A stretch of DNA of 64,000 nt, taken from the NCBI GenBank assembly GCA_932294295.1, contig OW028580.1, positions 32,496,136 through 32,560,135 of the forward strand, written 5' to 3'. This document shows, piece by piece, positions 20,720 through 32,323 of this stretch (the stretch's first letter is position 1; every line of letters starts with the position of its first letter). Under the pieces are notes generated by a model, which ran no database searches, was not told where the DNA came from, and was given only the letters and a program-made list of their open reading frames with translations. Origin of the DNA: Alitta virens. Taxonomy: Eukaryota; Annelida; Polychaeta; Phyllodocida; Nereididae. Position numbers and translations under genes: made by a program.

Positions 20720-21259
20720 ATGCAATTAGCTTCAAATAACATTGAACACCTTTATCAGACCACTGATGCTCTACCTACAATAACAGGTAACAACTTATAT
20801 ATGATGCTGAAATGGGCCTTGCATGTTTATAAAATAACAACAATGCCTATCCCAGTGCCAAGTAATCAAAATCGGGCTACTCAGTTAGCCAATGTTCCAT
20901 CTCACGTTGCACTAACAGAAAATGGCCAATATATTGCTTCTTTGGAAGCTAATCATTTACTGGCTTGCACAGGCATCAAACAGAAAATCTGTGACACCCA
21001 GTTACCATTCAAGTCAAAATCCAACCACTCTACACAACAGAGACCAACACAAGGACAAAATTGTAGTTCAGACCAGAGTGATATTTCCATGCAGTGTCAT
21101 ACTGGTGGTCATGTATTTACTGGATGTTCTAATTGCCTTTATGATCTTCCTTGTTCTGTTCAATCCAAAACTCATTACATCCCGCCTAACTTAGACCACT
21201 GTACTGGTACCATCCCTGATGTCACACCGTTACATACTGTAAATTCGAAAAACTTATAA
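20720..21259 (+). CDS. Hypothetical protein, possible relict of a retroelement surface protein
   Basis: A 179-codon open frame from ATG. It has an early hydrophobic/aromatic segment (M-M-L-K-W-A-L-H-V-Y), a P-I-P-V-P-S stretch and about ten scattered Cys residues, but no membrane segment within the frame. The Cys spacing loosely recalls ectodomains of envelope-like proteins of animal retroelements; this is a weak impression. It may be the remains of a larger gene, since the frame has no obvious upstream continuation. Confidence 0.3.
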   Translation: MQLASNNIEHLYQTTDALPTITGNNLYMMLKWALHVYKITTMPIPVPSNQNRATQLANVPSHVALTENGQYIASLEANHLLACTGIKQKICDTQLPFKSKSNHSTQQRPTQGQNCSSDQSDISMQCHTGGHVFTGCSNCLYDLPCSVQSKTHYIPPNLDHCTGTIPDVTPLHTVNSKNL

Positions 21260-21374
21260 CAACAGATATTGGGTGCAAAGCCCAAGGAAAACCAGTCACT
21301 CGAGCTCCTAGAGCCAATAAAGATTTACATGACAAGACAAAGAGCTTCTTCTTAAGAGATGATATCAGTCGAGT

Positions 21375-21447
21375 GTGTGTGTGTCTGTGTGTGTTATTGT
21401 TTAACGCCTCATCAGCACCTGAGTGGGCTATGTAGAGGCTCTCTAGG
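21375..21447 (-). mobile_element. 73-bp LINE insertion with TSD
   Basis: Only the (CA)n tail and about 55 bp of 3' UTR. TGATATCAGTCGAGT (21360-21374) and TGATATCAGTTGAGT (21448-21462) flank it with one mismatch. It is an extreme 5' truncation. Confidence 0.88.
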
Positions 21448-21462
21448 TGATATCAGTTGAGT

Positions 21463-22262
21463 AGCGTCTTACAGTTGGATTTCAATGAAAATTATCTGAG
21501 ATTCAGAATATGCACTTTGGGGCCAGTCGTCCTCAAATCTCCCTCCACACGTGCCATTTCATGATTTAAAGACTAAATGCTTTTGCACTGTTTCAGAGGT
21601 CACCCGGCATTCACCAGCAGCAATATGGTCTCATTTAAAGCCAGTGCTAGAGGATTTATAGGCAAGCTGTATTAATATATATATAGATTTTATTGACATG
21701 TAAAATATCATAAGTGATACATATGTCATTCAGTTAAAGAGATAACATGAAAGAGACATTAATGTAAATACAAAAAGCAATAAAATTTCAATAATCAAGG
21801 TTCCAGCCACCAAGTTAACTATTAATATGTGTTTAAAATCCACATACACAATAGAAAAAAAAAAAAATTAATTAATGTGATTTATTTTGTCTCTGATGGT
21901 CCCACTCCGCAATATAGGAATTGGGTAAACTTCCAGTTGATGGTAACCCTTCCTTTCCAACAGTTTGGATTTGACAACCTCAGTTGGAATTTGTGCAGCA
22001 CATGGGAAAGGGCCAGCAGACGGCATCGGGCTGTTGTCAAAAACGCGGCAGACGAAAAGTATCACACGGAAAGCACATCCTGAATGCAGGGCAACTGATA
22101 AGTGCTTTGTCAGAAATTAATATACTGTTTTATCATTTTAGAAACATTCTCCTTTCCAAAAATTTAATTTTAATTTCTTCGCCATGGTCATTATGTGGTT
22201 TGGTGAAACAATCTGAAAATAGAAACTTGATTCGTTCAGATTCTTATAAATGTTTGTTTTGA
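21463..22262. other. Intergenic, nothing recognised
   Basis: No supported gene. A poly-A run of about 13 lies near 21856. Confidence 0.5.
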
Positions 22263-22265
22263 GTA

Positions 22266-22500
22266 GCAAATGGGTAGCTCAGTGGTGAGTGTGGCCTCTG
22301 GAGATCCTGAGAGTTCAATCCCTGGCCTGGTACCTGCCCTGTATGGGCAAAAATGTGTTTTATTCAAATGAGGTGTTAAATCAGTGGCTCTGTGTACCTA
22401 GTGTTTCCTAGGAGCTGGTGCTTGTAACAAACCCCACCCTTGGAAACACGGGGGTACCAGGAAGTGGAATTTATTGCATCCTTTCTGTCACTCTGCTGAC
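22266..22500 (+). mobile_element. Second tRNA-derived SINE-like sequence, plus strand
   Basis: It starts with GGGTAGCTCAGTGG (A-box-like). AGTTCAATCCC (B-box-like) follows about 40 bp later, then a GC-richer body to about 22500. The body is unrelated to SINE family 1. Only one copy is seen here, so family status is inference. Confidence 0.55.
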
Positions 22501-22625
22501 AAAATATTGCTGTCAAATCTATACACTATTTAAGGTCACCTACTTAGATTTTATGTTTTGAGGTAGCCCAGTCTTGGGGCCCCAGTTAGCCAATTTAACA
22601 AGGAATATTAGGTTATATGTCCTTA

Positions 22626-22690
22626 CGGTGTGTGTGTGTGTGTGTGTTATTGTTTAACGCCTCATCAGCTATGTAGTGGCTCTCTAGGTT
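22626..22690 (-). mobile_element. Short LINE 3' end fragment with small deletion
   Basis: (TG)n on the plus strand, then TTATTGTTTAACGCCTCATCAG, then a ~20-bp internal deletion before TATGTAG. It ends in CTCTCTAGGTT. No clear flanking duplication. Confidence 0.8.
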
Positions 22691-22825
22691 GAAAATTGAC
22701 AGGCTGCATCCATATTTTAGAAATAGCATTTACATGACGTAAGAAATAAATAAGTAGTAAAAGCAGCTGATATAATTACAAAAAATGTTCAACACCTGTG
22801 TTTACCGTTCCTTCACACTTTTGTG

Positions 22826-23015
22826 TGTGTGTGCCTGTGATTAGGGCTTTACATCCTGTATTTCTGCACCTGATGGGCTAATTAGGACAGGCAGAGACCA
22901 TGGCAATAAGACAAAGGAGGAAACAGCCATCCAACTTAGGCTTGACCGGGAATCGAATCCGGGACCCAGCTGTTGGAAGCCCAGAGCACTACCTCTGAGC
23001 TAGGTCCCCTGCCCT
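22826..23015 (-). mobile_element. SINE family 1 copy with TSD
   Basis: Full length. CTTCACACTTTTGTG (22811-22825) and CTTCACACTTTCGTG (23016-23030) differ at one position. Confidence 0.92.
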
Positions 23016-23342
23016 CTTCACACTTTCGTGAAAATGGCCCATATCACTATATTTTCTTGAAAAATAGGGTTTAGCTTAGTCAAAAGATTCTTAACATTGT
23101 TTACAAAAAAACAAGATGTATTACCAATATTTCTTAGTTTAGAGATAAATTTTTAGTAGGTATGTTTCTTAATATTAAGCAAAACTCATTATTGTTGTTA
23201 TTGTATGAATTTAATAAATCCCATGTCAAGAATGCTTCTAGTATATGATCATCGCATAATCACAACTACTATTATATTTTTTTTTTTATGTTCATGTGCA
23301 AACATGATACCTTTAAGTCAGCCCTTCTTATATAGAAGCCAA

Positions 23343-23690
23343 ACATAGCAAACCACTTGGAGATGTCGAAGGACAGCAGATCTGGGGGAGCCCAACACCA
23401 GAGCACTGCTAATTCAGCAGTCTCTCGGATGGAAACGCAGCCATCCATTGGGAGTGGGCAAGCGGAGATGGTGATGACAGCTATGCAAATGGCTGGAATC
23501 ACAGACCCGGAGTTAGGGCAGTCTGTAGGGCGTCCCCACCAACGGACCTACATACAGTGATGGCCCCGGAATATTGGAGCCCGGATCGTTTGGACAGTCT
23601 CCACGACCTCATGTGGAATTACGTGTCGGCCAGAGAGTATCAGGAGCTGGACAAGCCTGTTCCCTCCTGCGCAACTGCTAGTGTAGTGGT
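23343..23690 (+). CDS. Hypothetical fragment, broken
   Basis: An open frame from 23357 to 23560 is rich in Ser, Gln, Gly and Met. A neighbouring frame then reads W-S-P-D-R-L-D-S-L-H-D-L-M-W-N-Y-V-S-A-R-E-Y-Q-E-L. Composition changes from AT-rich to balanced here, which suggests a once-coding element. I do not recognise it. Confidence 0.3.
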
Positions 23691-23699
23691 TCTGGCTCT

Positions 23700-24440
23700 G
23701 CTATAGGCCTGGTGACCACAGTAAGTAGTTCTAGACTCTAGCTCTGATATGATAGAGAAGTTTATACATTTATTAACATACATCAAATATAACAGTACAG
23801 TGGTGCCCACTACAGCATGACCTATGCTTGGGCAGTCAGGTGTCTGACTTCAACAGTGCTTAGTTCTACTACAGCATGTCATATGCTGGGCAGTCAGGTG
23901 GCTGACTATAAGTTCTAGTTAATGACTAGATGGATCTGCTCAGACACGAGTATTATACAGGAAGCTGTATGACTCTAGCAAGTCTGGGGCCAAACAGAGG
24001 ATCTTACACAGGTTGCTGTGTCACTCTAGACAGGTCTGGCCCAGAACCCCAGTGGGCTGGGGTATTTATGCCCCCCTCCACTGGTCACATGACCATTGGT
24101 CATCTGACCAGGCTGACCAATGAGAAGCCCAGCAGGTGCTGCCCCTGGTGGCAGGGTGGGTGGGTGGATTTACGGCTTTACGTCCTGTATTTTTGCACCA
24201 GTTGGGCTAATTAGGACAGGCAGAGACCATGGCAATGAGACGAAGGAGGAAACAGCCATCCAACTTAGGCTCGACCGGGAATCGAACCCGGGACCCAGCG
24301 GTTGGAAGCCCAGAGCGCTTCCTCTGAGCTAGGCCCCTGCCCTCCCTGGTGGCAGGGAGCTCATTTGGCTGGAGGCACTCTCTGAGGCAAGATCTCTACA
24401 ATCTTCCCACCTTAGGATCAAATGCCCTCATTTGATATCC
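23700..24440. other. Unassigned, possibly LTR-like sequence with a SINE
   Basis: Contains two partly repeated CTACAGCATG(A/T)C-like segments and ends close to the C2H2 repeat family. It might be a terminal part of that element, but I cannot define its borders. SINE 24157-24343 lies inside. Confidence 0.3.
24157..24343 (-). mobile_element. SINE family 1 copy with TSD
   Basis: Full length with (CCCA)n tail. CCCTGGTGGCAGGG is duplicated at 24143-24156 and 24344-24357. Confidence 0.93.
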
Positions 24441-24607
24441 ATACAAAACATCATTCAAATAAAACATCTGTATTTTAATAGCTTGAGCCATTTCAATACC
24501 AAAACACAATCATCATAATACAAAATGAGACACATATATACGTAAATAAAACAGTCACAAATGGAATAGATTTTAGTCAAAGTGTTCAGTTCATATTGAT
24601 AGACGAA

Positions 24608-24671
24608 AGGGGGGGGGGGCTCGTCACCGGGGGGGGGGGGGGGCACATCACTGGGGGGGGGGGGGGGGGGT
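24608..24671. repeat. Cluster of long poly-G tracts
   Basis: Three G runs of about 10, 15 and 18 are separated by short spacers (CTCGTCACC, CACATCACT). The plus strand could form stacked G-quadruplexes. Run lengths may be affected by sequencing error. Confidence 0.9.
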
Positions 24672-24689
24672 TGCAATCAGTGTCTCTTG

Positions 24690-25705
24690 CTGGTGCCCTT
24701 TTGCTGTTGTTGCACTGCAGCCAGCTGTTTTCGTAGCTGGGCATTAACGTTCTCCAGACTTCTGACTTGAGTCACAAGTCGGCATTCAGCCCTCTAACAG
24801 GTTTGTTCCAGGGCCTTGTGGCGGTCACAGATCTCTCTGTAGACCATGGACCAGTTGTCCATGGCCTCCTGCATTAGGTCGGTGTTTGCAGGTTTAGCCC
24901 GTAGCGGCTTTACTGCAGTCCTTTCGTCTTGTTTTAGGCTGCTCAGCTGGCTTAGGCCTGGACGGAGACGTCCTGCCAGCTGAAGTGGACGAGGTCGTCC
25001 TGGCTGCCTGTTCCCTAGAGGAGGTTTTCTGCAGGGTCCTAATACAGTGGGGAGGGTTAACGGTGGAAGCCTTCCTGTCAGTCTGAGAGCAGACCACTTT
25101 CCCCAGCTGTGTCTTCAGCAGGGCCTGGGCGATGTCCTCTCTGGAATGCTGGTGGTTTTTCAAGTGTTGTTTCCATGCAGTGCATGGAAGGTCCGGCCGC
25201 ATCCCGATGACTTGCATGTGTAGCCCAGATAGGTGTCCCTGGGAGCAGATTCCCAGTGAGCCAACAAACGATGCTTCTCACAGAAGGCTCTGGGGCAAGC
25301 AGTGCACCCAAAAGTTTTGGTCTTCTTGGCAGTGGACGCCACTGAGACAGACTTCACTGGGGCAAACTCCTCCAGCAGGTCCTGGATCCCACCAGCTGGG
25401 CCTAGCTCCTCATCCACGATATCCCCCCCACTTCCGTGATGGGCCTACTTCCTCTGCAAAAGCAGAGGACTCAAGAGGGCCTGCACTGGCAGCAGTGCTT
25501 GCTGTCTCAGCTCCGGTAGCGGAGGTAGGCTGTGGCTGCAGAATATGGTCGATTCCCGCCATGAGGATGGCGTCCTCATCACCAAGGAGGGGATGTAGTC
25601 CTCTGTCACGTCTCTGGAGGGCAGTCCAGGCCTCTGTGCAGGTCAGCAACCGGATGTCGGTCGCACCAAAGGTCACGGAGGTGTCCATTGGTTCAGACAT
25701 TCTGA
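24690..25705 (-). pseudogene. C2H2 zinc-finger / coiled-coil protein of a repeat family
   Basis: Minus-strand readings give an N-terminal segment from ATG at 25700 (M-S-E-P-M-D-T), then after a shift at a C run near 25426 a finger F-G-C-T-A-C-P-R-A-F-C-E-K-H-R-L-L-A-H. A second finger-like unit follows (C-K-S-S-G-C-G-R-T-F, then in another frame W-K-Q-H-L-K-N-H-Q-H), a Ser/Arg/Thr-rich stretch, and a coiled-coil-like end (L-E-N-V-N-A-Q-L-R-K-Q-L-A-A-V-Q-Q-Q-Q) after a stop. The N-terminal part recurs at 27425-27665, so this is a repeated element, now broken by two shifts and a stop. Confidence 0.6.
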
Positions 25706-25739
25706 AAGTAACAAGTCTTAGACATGGGTCCTAATAAAG

Positions 25740-26010
25740 CATTCAATCTATACTGAGGTTTTCGAAATGACTTCTTCCAGCACCCTCATGTGCTTTCAGT
25801 GTAAATGTCACTTAAGAAAAATTAAATTCTTAGCACAGGTACTCTAATTCTATCTGCAGGCTGGCTCTGCCTGTTATCTTCAGTAGGTTCTGCAGCCCCA
25901 ACAACATAATGTGACAATTCACAACTTAACTAGTCCACAATCTTACACTTTCAAAGACTTGTGACTTCCATTACACCTGGGCCTGCCTAATAATTTCTGA
26001 CAAAAATTAC
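25740..26010. other. Spacer, nothing recognised
   Basis: No gene supported. Its right end holds the target site of the next LINE. Confidence 0.5.
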
Positions 26011-26024
26011 ATTGTCTTCAATAT

Positions 26025-26758
26025 GTGTGTGTGTGTGTGTGAGTTATTGTTTAACGCCTCATCAGCACCTGAGTGGGCTATGTAGAGGCTCTCTAGGTTA
26101 AGATTGATTAACTATATTTGGTAGTAGAAACCAGAAGCATATAAAAAATCAATAATAAGAGATGTTGTAAGGTATTAGCTTGAAACAAAGGTCTTCTAAA
26201 GCGTTGTAAGTGGCTGCAATCTAATAAAATATGTTTGATTGTTAGGGGGCACCGACAACTCTGGCATACCGGTGCCGGTTCATTGACTAAAAGGTGTAAA
26301 TGTGTAAGTCTTGAATGTCCTATGAGGCATCTGTGATATATTCCTTGATCTTTGCGAGTATTGAACCTACTCGGTATTTTATTTTGAATGCAAGGTAAGA
26401 TTGAATGCAACTTGTTGTTATTACATTCATTCCATTGTCTTTGCCAGCAAGACATGATAAAAGATTTTATAGTCATTTTAAAATCAGTGTATGGAATGGT
26501 AAAATCAGTTATCTCTTTTGTAAGAGCCCTTTTTGCTCTGCCAGGTCTGCTTTTTCATTCCCTTCAATGCCAGCGTGTCCAGGAATCCAGCAGAATACTA
26601 TGTCTTTGTATTCGTGAAGATAGAAATACTTAATAAGAACATCCAAGATCCCAGGGTTATCAAGTTGTTTATTTTGGATGGCTTGAAGAGCAGATTTGGA
26701 ATCAGAACAGATAACATAACGATCTGATTCTGAGTCCTCGATGTTCTTTAAGGCAAGG
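26025..26758 (-). mobile_element. 5'-truncated LINE with 14-bp TSD
   Basis: (CA)n tail, 3' UTR and ORF2 back to the RNase H region. ATTGTCTTCAATAT is present at 26011-26024 and 26759-26772. The frame is broken near 26536 (an extra CT) and by a small deletion near 26155. Confidence 0.94.
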
Positions 26759-26772
26759 ATTGTCTTCAATAT

Positions 26773-27420
26773 ACAGTAGGGCTTACCCAGTTTCCTAAGC
26801 AAAAATTACATTGCTACGCAACTCCTTGTCAAATATATAAAATTTCCAATACTCACATTCAATCCAGATAGAATAAGAATTCAATCAGTGGGAAATGATG
26901 AATCAGCAATTAGTCCAAGGTCAAGCAGCTGGGTCAGAAGGTAGGTGTGACAGTACGATGAGCTAAGTGCATAAATCCGACAAGTTAAACAGCAATGTCG
27001 ATTTTGAAGTCTTGATTGTCCGAAGAACTCAGCAGAAATGATGACCTTAGACCTCTGACCTTGGCATGCTGGACCTCAACCGGAAATTCCCACTGATGCT
27101 TTCTAATTGGTCAAGCTGAGCTCCGTCTTGGGTCAATCAAAATATGACCAATTTGATTGGTTACATGATTCCCTGTAACCACCCCTGGGGCTGATGTCAC
27201 TTAATCCCCCTTTCCGCTTGACCACCCCAAGTCCGTCATACATCACAGGGATGCCGATCAGCCACCAGCATCCTTTGACATATTAACTCACATAACCCCC
27301 TCCTGTCCTCAAATTGAGCCACCCCTTTGAGACACTCGAGGAGTCATAAACAATAGATGGGTTTATTAGACCGTCAATGTCTGTCCTGTTTTCGACTCAC
27401 CTGTTACGTAATTCCAGATG
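26773..27420. other. Unassigned sequence
   Basis: No coding region. Composition is similar to 23.7-24.4 kb, and both lie next to a C2H2-family copy, so it may be non-coding sequence of that element. Borders are not visible. Confidence 0.35.
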
Positions 27421-27424
27421 CAAA

Positions 27425-27682
27425 AGCAGAGGACTCTAAGAGGGCCTGCACTGGCAGCAGTGCTTGCTGTCTCAGCTCCGGTGGCGGAGGTAGGCTGTGG
27501 CGGCGGGATATGGTCGATTCCCGCCATGAGGATGGCGTCATCATCACCAAGGAGGGGATGTAGTCCTCTGTCACGTCTCTGGAGGGCAGCCCAGGCCTTT
27601 GTGCAGGTCAGCAACCGGACGTCGGTCGCACCAAAGGTCACGGAGGTGTCCATTGGTTCAGACATTCTGAAAGTAACAACAA
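27425..27682 (-). pseudogene. Second copy of the C2H2 repeat family, N-terminal part
   Basis: Near-identical to 25440-25716, starting at ATG 27665. It stops where a DNA transposon has inserted just upstream of the ATG and is truncated on the left at about 27420. The first copy preserves the empty target site. Confidence 0.75.
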
Positions 27683-27688
27683 GTCTTA

Positions 27689-29085
27689 AGCCCCTGTCAC
27701 ACTGGGCGATTTAGCCGTAGTGAACCCGTAGTATTACGCAATTGTTACACAACGCGCTACCCGGCTCCAACCCGGCAGCTCCAACACGGCTACCCGCGGA
27801 TACCCGGCGATACCCGGCAAGCACCCCTGGGACCCTTGGCCAAGCTGGGAGTTTCGGGCCCGGTAGCCGGTTGTGCCATGCAAGCCGTGGATATCTCCCG
27901 GGTGTCCAAAAAATGAAAAAATACCCGTGGGAGCCGACGGGTGACCCGTCGAAGCCGGCGGTTGAACCGTCGAAGCCGGCGAATTATCCGTCCCTAATTT
28001 CACCCGTAGTAAAGCCGGCGGCTTGTTCAGGGGTTCCCCACCGGCTTCCACGGGTAACCCGTCGGCTTCCAAGGGTAACCCGCCGGCTTTTTGCTACCAG
28101 CGTCAGCGTAGGCAAGGAGGGGAGGTTGTATATACTTTAAAAGTCTGCTGCTCCTCTAATATTAGTCCGATTTTCGTCAAATAAAGACTAAATTGTAGTA
28201 TATTTCATATTGATTCCAAACAATTTTTCGGATCGTAAATAGACCAAATATTAGGCGAGATATATGTCTGAGAAGGCAGGTAGGTGGCAAACAGTGGTGC
28301 TCCCTGAAGCGTCCGTGCCCGGACTGTATCAATCCAGGCAGAGCTGAGCGCTTCTTTAAAAAGCTGCTGCTCCCTTAATATTAGTCCGATTTTTGTCAAA
28401 TAAATTATAGTAGAGTTCATACTGAGACCATATATTTTTTCGGATCGAAAATAGACCAAATATTAAGCGAGATATTCATCTGAGAAGGCAGTTGACTGGC
28501 GGCGGTCAAGGTGCTCTGTGTATGGTCATGACTTGAATGGTGTGGTCAATATTTTTTACCATGATATATATACATTGTTTAGATGAGCTTTATTGCAATT
28601 CATTTCTACTCATTCTGCCAACTGCCATGACCGTTATGTCAATTGCTATTAGCATTTTGAATGATACAAAGAATGGGTGTAGAGAATACAGCAAATGCTC
28701 AATACATATGTCAATTGCCTAATTGCCTCAATTGGGGTTCTTTGACCTGTCATTTCGTTCAAAGATGACACAGTAATATGACATTGTCTTGATTGTCATT
28801 CACAATTACAAAAAGATGTAATTGCTTTCATTAATTAAAAACAATGTATTTTAAAATATTGTAATTATCAGGCAATGATTATATTTGTATATTGGTATTT
28901 TTTATTTATACATGTGAACATTCTTATCTTTTTGTGTTAATTTGAATCTTATTGTGATATTTTGATCAGTATTTGTGTATATTTTTGTAAAATTTAAATC
29001 TAATATTGATATTGTAATTAGTATTTGTGATTTGATCTGTGATCTTTTATGTACTTATATAGACCAAATATTAAGCTAGATATTC
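27689..29085. mobile_element. Second DNA transposon of the TTA group, right end missing
   Basis: It starts AGCCCCTGTCACACTGGG after TTA (27686-27688), and the empty site AAGTCTTAGACATG is seen at about 25705-25718. GC-rich repeats (CCGTCGAAGCCGGCGG type) fill about 27760-28090. The interior (28130-29085) is homologous, in reverse orientation, to the interior of the element at 7687 (for example ATTAGTCCGATTTTCGTCAA). No matching right TIR is present, so the right part is deleted. No transposase is encoded. Confidence 0.8.
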
Positions 29086-29339
29086 TATATTATATTATAA
29101 GCATATAAATCGATGTCTCTCTAAACTATCTGTCTATCTACATATCCTATTTTCGTCCTGATGACCTGGGGAGCTTTCGGTGAAGTTGACCCAGTAAACA
29201 CATGAGTAAAATGCTAGATGTCAAAATAGGATTTTGGAGGGCCTCAACACAACTACTTGATGAAACAGATGAAGGTGCCTGAAGATGTGATGGACTGACC
29301 AATGAGGTCAAGGAATATGTTGAATAATTTTACATAGAC

Positions 29340-29860
29340 AATGCCACAGTGCTTCCCACAAAGAAGACTGCTGATGTCAAAAAATTTGTACAGAAGAGCA
29401 TATTATCCAGAAGCATCAAAGATCTACATGTGGAATTCACCAAGGAACACCCAGATGCTGCACTTTTGTTGGATTCTTTCCGAAAACGTCGTCCAAAGAA
29501 TGTCCTGACAATGCAAAATCACAAATTTGATTCTTGTCTGTGATTGCAGCCAAAATTAAGAAGATGACCTTTCAAGTTACAAGCAAATTTGAGGCATCAC
29601 AGGAAAGGCTGTGCCCAAGCAGCAGCAAATTTTCAAAATTGCTTTGTATCACCAGGCAATGTAACGACTGTGGGACTGAGATTCTAAAACAGAAAATCTA
29701 CAAAGCAGTCCCAGCATTACAAGATGAAATACTAGAGCACATAGAAATGTGCAAATTGGCACGCAGTTATACATTGAATAAAAGGCAGAACGTCATAGAA
29801 GTAATTTCTGTAGAGGAATGGTATCCATTTGCTCTCGAAACTGCAAATTTGCCGTAGGTA
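29340..29860 (+). CDS. Hypothetical gene fragment, two frames
   Basis: Frame one (29349-29543) reads as a Lys/Asp-rich peptide with S-I-K-D-L-H-V-E-F-T-K-E-H-P-D and R-R-P-K-N-V-L. It continues in another frame (29534-29857) with a Cys pair and Glu/Lys-rich helices. The first part resembles a short motif common in uncharacterised, transposon-associated animal proteins. The frame change suggests decay. Function unknown. Confidence 0.35.
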
Positions 29861-30024
29861 CCATTTGACAGTTGCCATCTGTGTGTACCAAATTTCTGTG
29901 CGACGAACAAGCTGAGCGCAATTCGATAGCAATCATGATAAGATTCAAACACGAGAGGGCGACACTGCATACTTCAGCATAACACAGTGGCGACACCTGG
30001 CGTTTAGTTGTGGCTTTGGCAGAG

Positions 30025-32323
30025 ATGTGTGTGTGTGTGAGTTATTGTTTAACGCCTCATCAGCACCTGAGTGGGCTATGTAGAGGCTCTCTAGGTTAAG
30101 ATTGATTAACTATATTTGGTAGTAGAAACCAGAAGCATATAAAAAATCTATAATTGTCTGGGTTGGATATCTGGTAAAGAGATGTTGTAAGGTATTAGCT
30201 TGAAACAAAGGTCTTCTAAAGCGTTGTAAGTGGCTGCAATCTAATAAAATATGTTTGATTGTTAGGGGGCACCGACAACTCTGGCATACCGGTGCTGGTT
30301 CATTGACTAAAAGGTGTAAATGTGTAAGTCTTGAATGTCCTATGAGGCATCTGTGATATATTCCTTGATCTTTGCGAGTATTGAACCTACTCGGTATTTT
30401 ATTTTGAATGCAAGGTAAGATTGAATGCAACTTGTTGTTATTACATTCATTCCATTGTCTTTGCCAGCAAGACATGATAAAAGATTTTATAGTCATTTTA
30501 AAATCAGTGTATGGAATGGTAAAATCAGTTATCTCTTTTGTAAGAGCCCTTTTTGCTGCTAGGTCTGCTTTTTCATTCCCTTCAATGCCAGCGTGTCCAG
30601 GAATCCAGCAGAATACTATGTCTTTGTATTCGTGAAGATAGAAATACTTAATAAGAACATCTAAGATCCCAGGGTTATCAAGTTGTTTATTTTGGATTGC
30701 TTGAAGAGCAGATTTGGAATCAGAACAGATAACATAACGATCTGATTCTGAGTCCTCGATGTTCTTTAAGGCAAGGTAAATAGCTGTTAATTCTGCAGTG
30801 TATATTGAGCAGTGGTCTGGAAGACGACATTCAGCTATAACGGTTTTATAAGAAGTGACAGCACAGCCTACTCGTCTTTCCATTTTTGAGCCATCTGTGT
30901 ATAGAAATTTGTACGATTCGTATTTAAACCTTATACTATAAAATAGGTTTTGATAGTCTACCGGATTGGTTTCGCTTTTCTTAAGCTCTGCCAAATCCAG
31001 TATAACTTTCGGGACTGGGAGAATCCATGGCGGAATGGGTGGTACTTCCGTCTCGGCAATGATTGTAGTATCAATTTTTGCAGCCTCAAGATAGAATTTC
31101 ATGCGTAATCCCAGTGGTCGAATGGCGTTTGAACGAGATTCATAATGTTGCATGTATTTTGGATGAAATATAACATCATATGTTGGATTTGTTGGAGTTG
31201 AAGCTACTTTTAGTATGTATTGCATGGATAACTTGATACGACGAAGGGAAAGTGGAGGTTCCCCTGCCAGTACATATAAGCTCTCTACAGGAGATGTACG
31301 AAAAGCTCTTAAGCTTAGTCGCAACCCTTGATGATGTACAGAATTCAGGCATTTTAGATAAGATGGTCTGGCGGAGCCATATACCACAGAACCATAATCA
31401 AGTCGAGAACGAGTAATTGCTCGATAGAGACGAAGGAGGACCGTTGTGTCCCCACCCCAATTATATTTGCTCACTACTTTAAGGAGGTTCATTGATTTCA
31501 GGCACTTTGCTTTCAGTGCTTTGATATGCGGAATGAAAGACAATTTGGAGTCAAAGAGTACACCCAAAAATTTTGTTTCATTCACCACTTTTATTTGACA
31601 GTTGTCAATTATTAGTGATGGATCTGGATGGTTTGATCGTAAATAATAGAAAGGCAGACAAACTGTCTTCTGTTTAGAGAACTTGAAGCCATTTTCGAGT
31701 GACCATTTGTGAATCCTATTCAAATTTAATTGCAGTTGTCGTTCTATGGTTGGCATATATCTGGAACGATATGCAATGAGGAAATCGTCAACATATAGGG
31801 ACGACATGAGATTTTCTGAGATGGAATTTACTATACTGTTGATTTTGACGTTAAAGAGGGTGGGCGAGAGAATACTACCCTGAGGGACTCCATTCTCCTG
31901 AGAGTAGGGGCTTGACATCGTTGATCCCACTCGGACCTTAAAGAAGCGATCCTGTAGGAAGGATCCGATGAAAACTGGAAGGCGACCTCGAAGCCCTAAG
32001 TCGTGGAGATCTTTCATTATTCCATATTTCCATGTAGTGTCATTAGCTTTTTCTAGGTCAAAGAATATGGCTACTACGTGTTCTCTGTTAATGAAAGCAT
32101 CTCTAACATAAGTTTCCAGTCTGACTAAATGATCTAATGTGCTCCTGTGACGGCGAAATCCAGATTGGAACTCTGTAATAAGCTGGTTCGACTCCAGGAA
32201 CCAAACCAGTCTATCAGTAACAATTCGCTCCATTGTCTTACATAGACAACTGGTTAAGGCTATTGGTCGATAATTCATAGGATCACTATGATCCTTCCCC
32301 GGCTTGGGAATTGGGATGACCGT
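30025..32323 (-). mobile_element. LINE copy B, 3' part (ORF2 RT to end), split by LTR element
   Basis: (CA)n tail, 3' UTR and ORF2 open from 32323 down to the stop at 30110. It contains RT with Y-V-D-D, RNase H and the terminal CCHC. The RT motif-A region has N in place of Y (L-E-K-A-N-D). The LTR element inserted at 32323/41627 with a CCGT duplication. The 5' part continues at 41627-42762. Confidence 0.93.

Noticed and set aside
23272..23502. Minus-strand hypothetical gene
   Set aside because: No protein pattern; it overlaps the slightly better plus-strand reading.
27742..28140. Pro/Arg-rich frames of 112-132 codons
   Set aside because: They fall in the GC-rich subterminal repeat of the second transposon.
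30408..30635. Plus-strand open frames opposite LINE ORF2 (same peptides at 16238, 43145, 49713, 58161 and 59354)
   Set aside because: They recur only because the LINE is repeated. They are antisense shadows of the RNase H region with no start context or domain.
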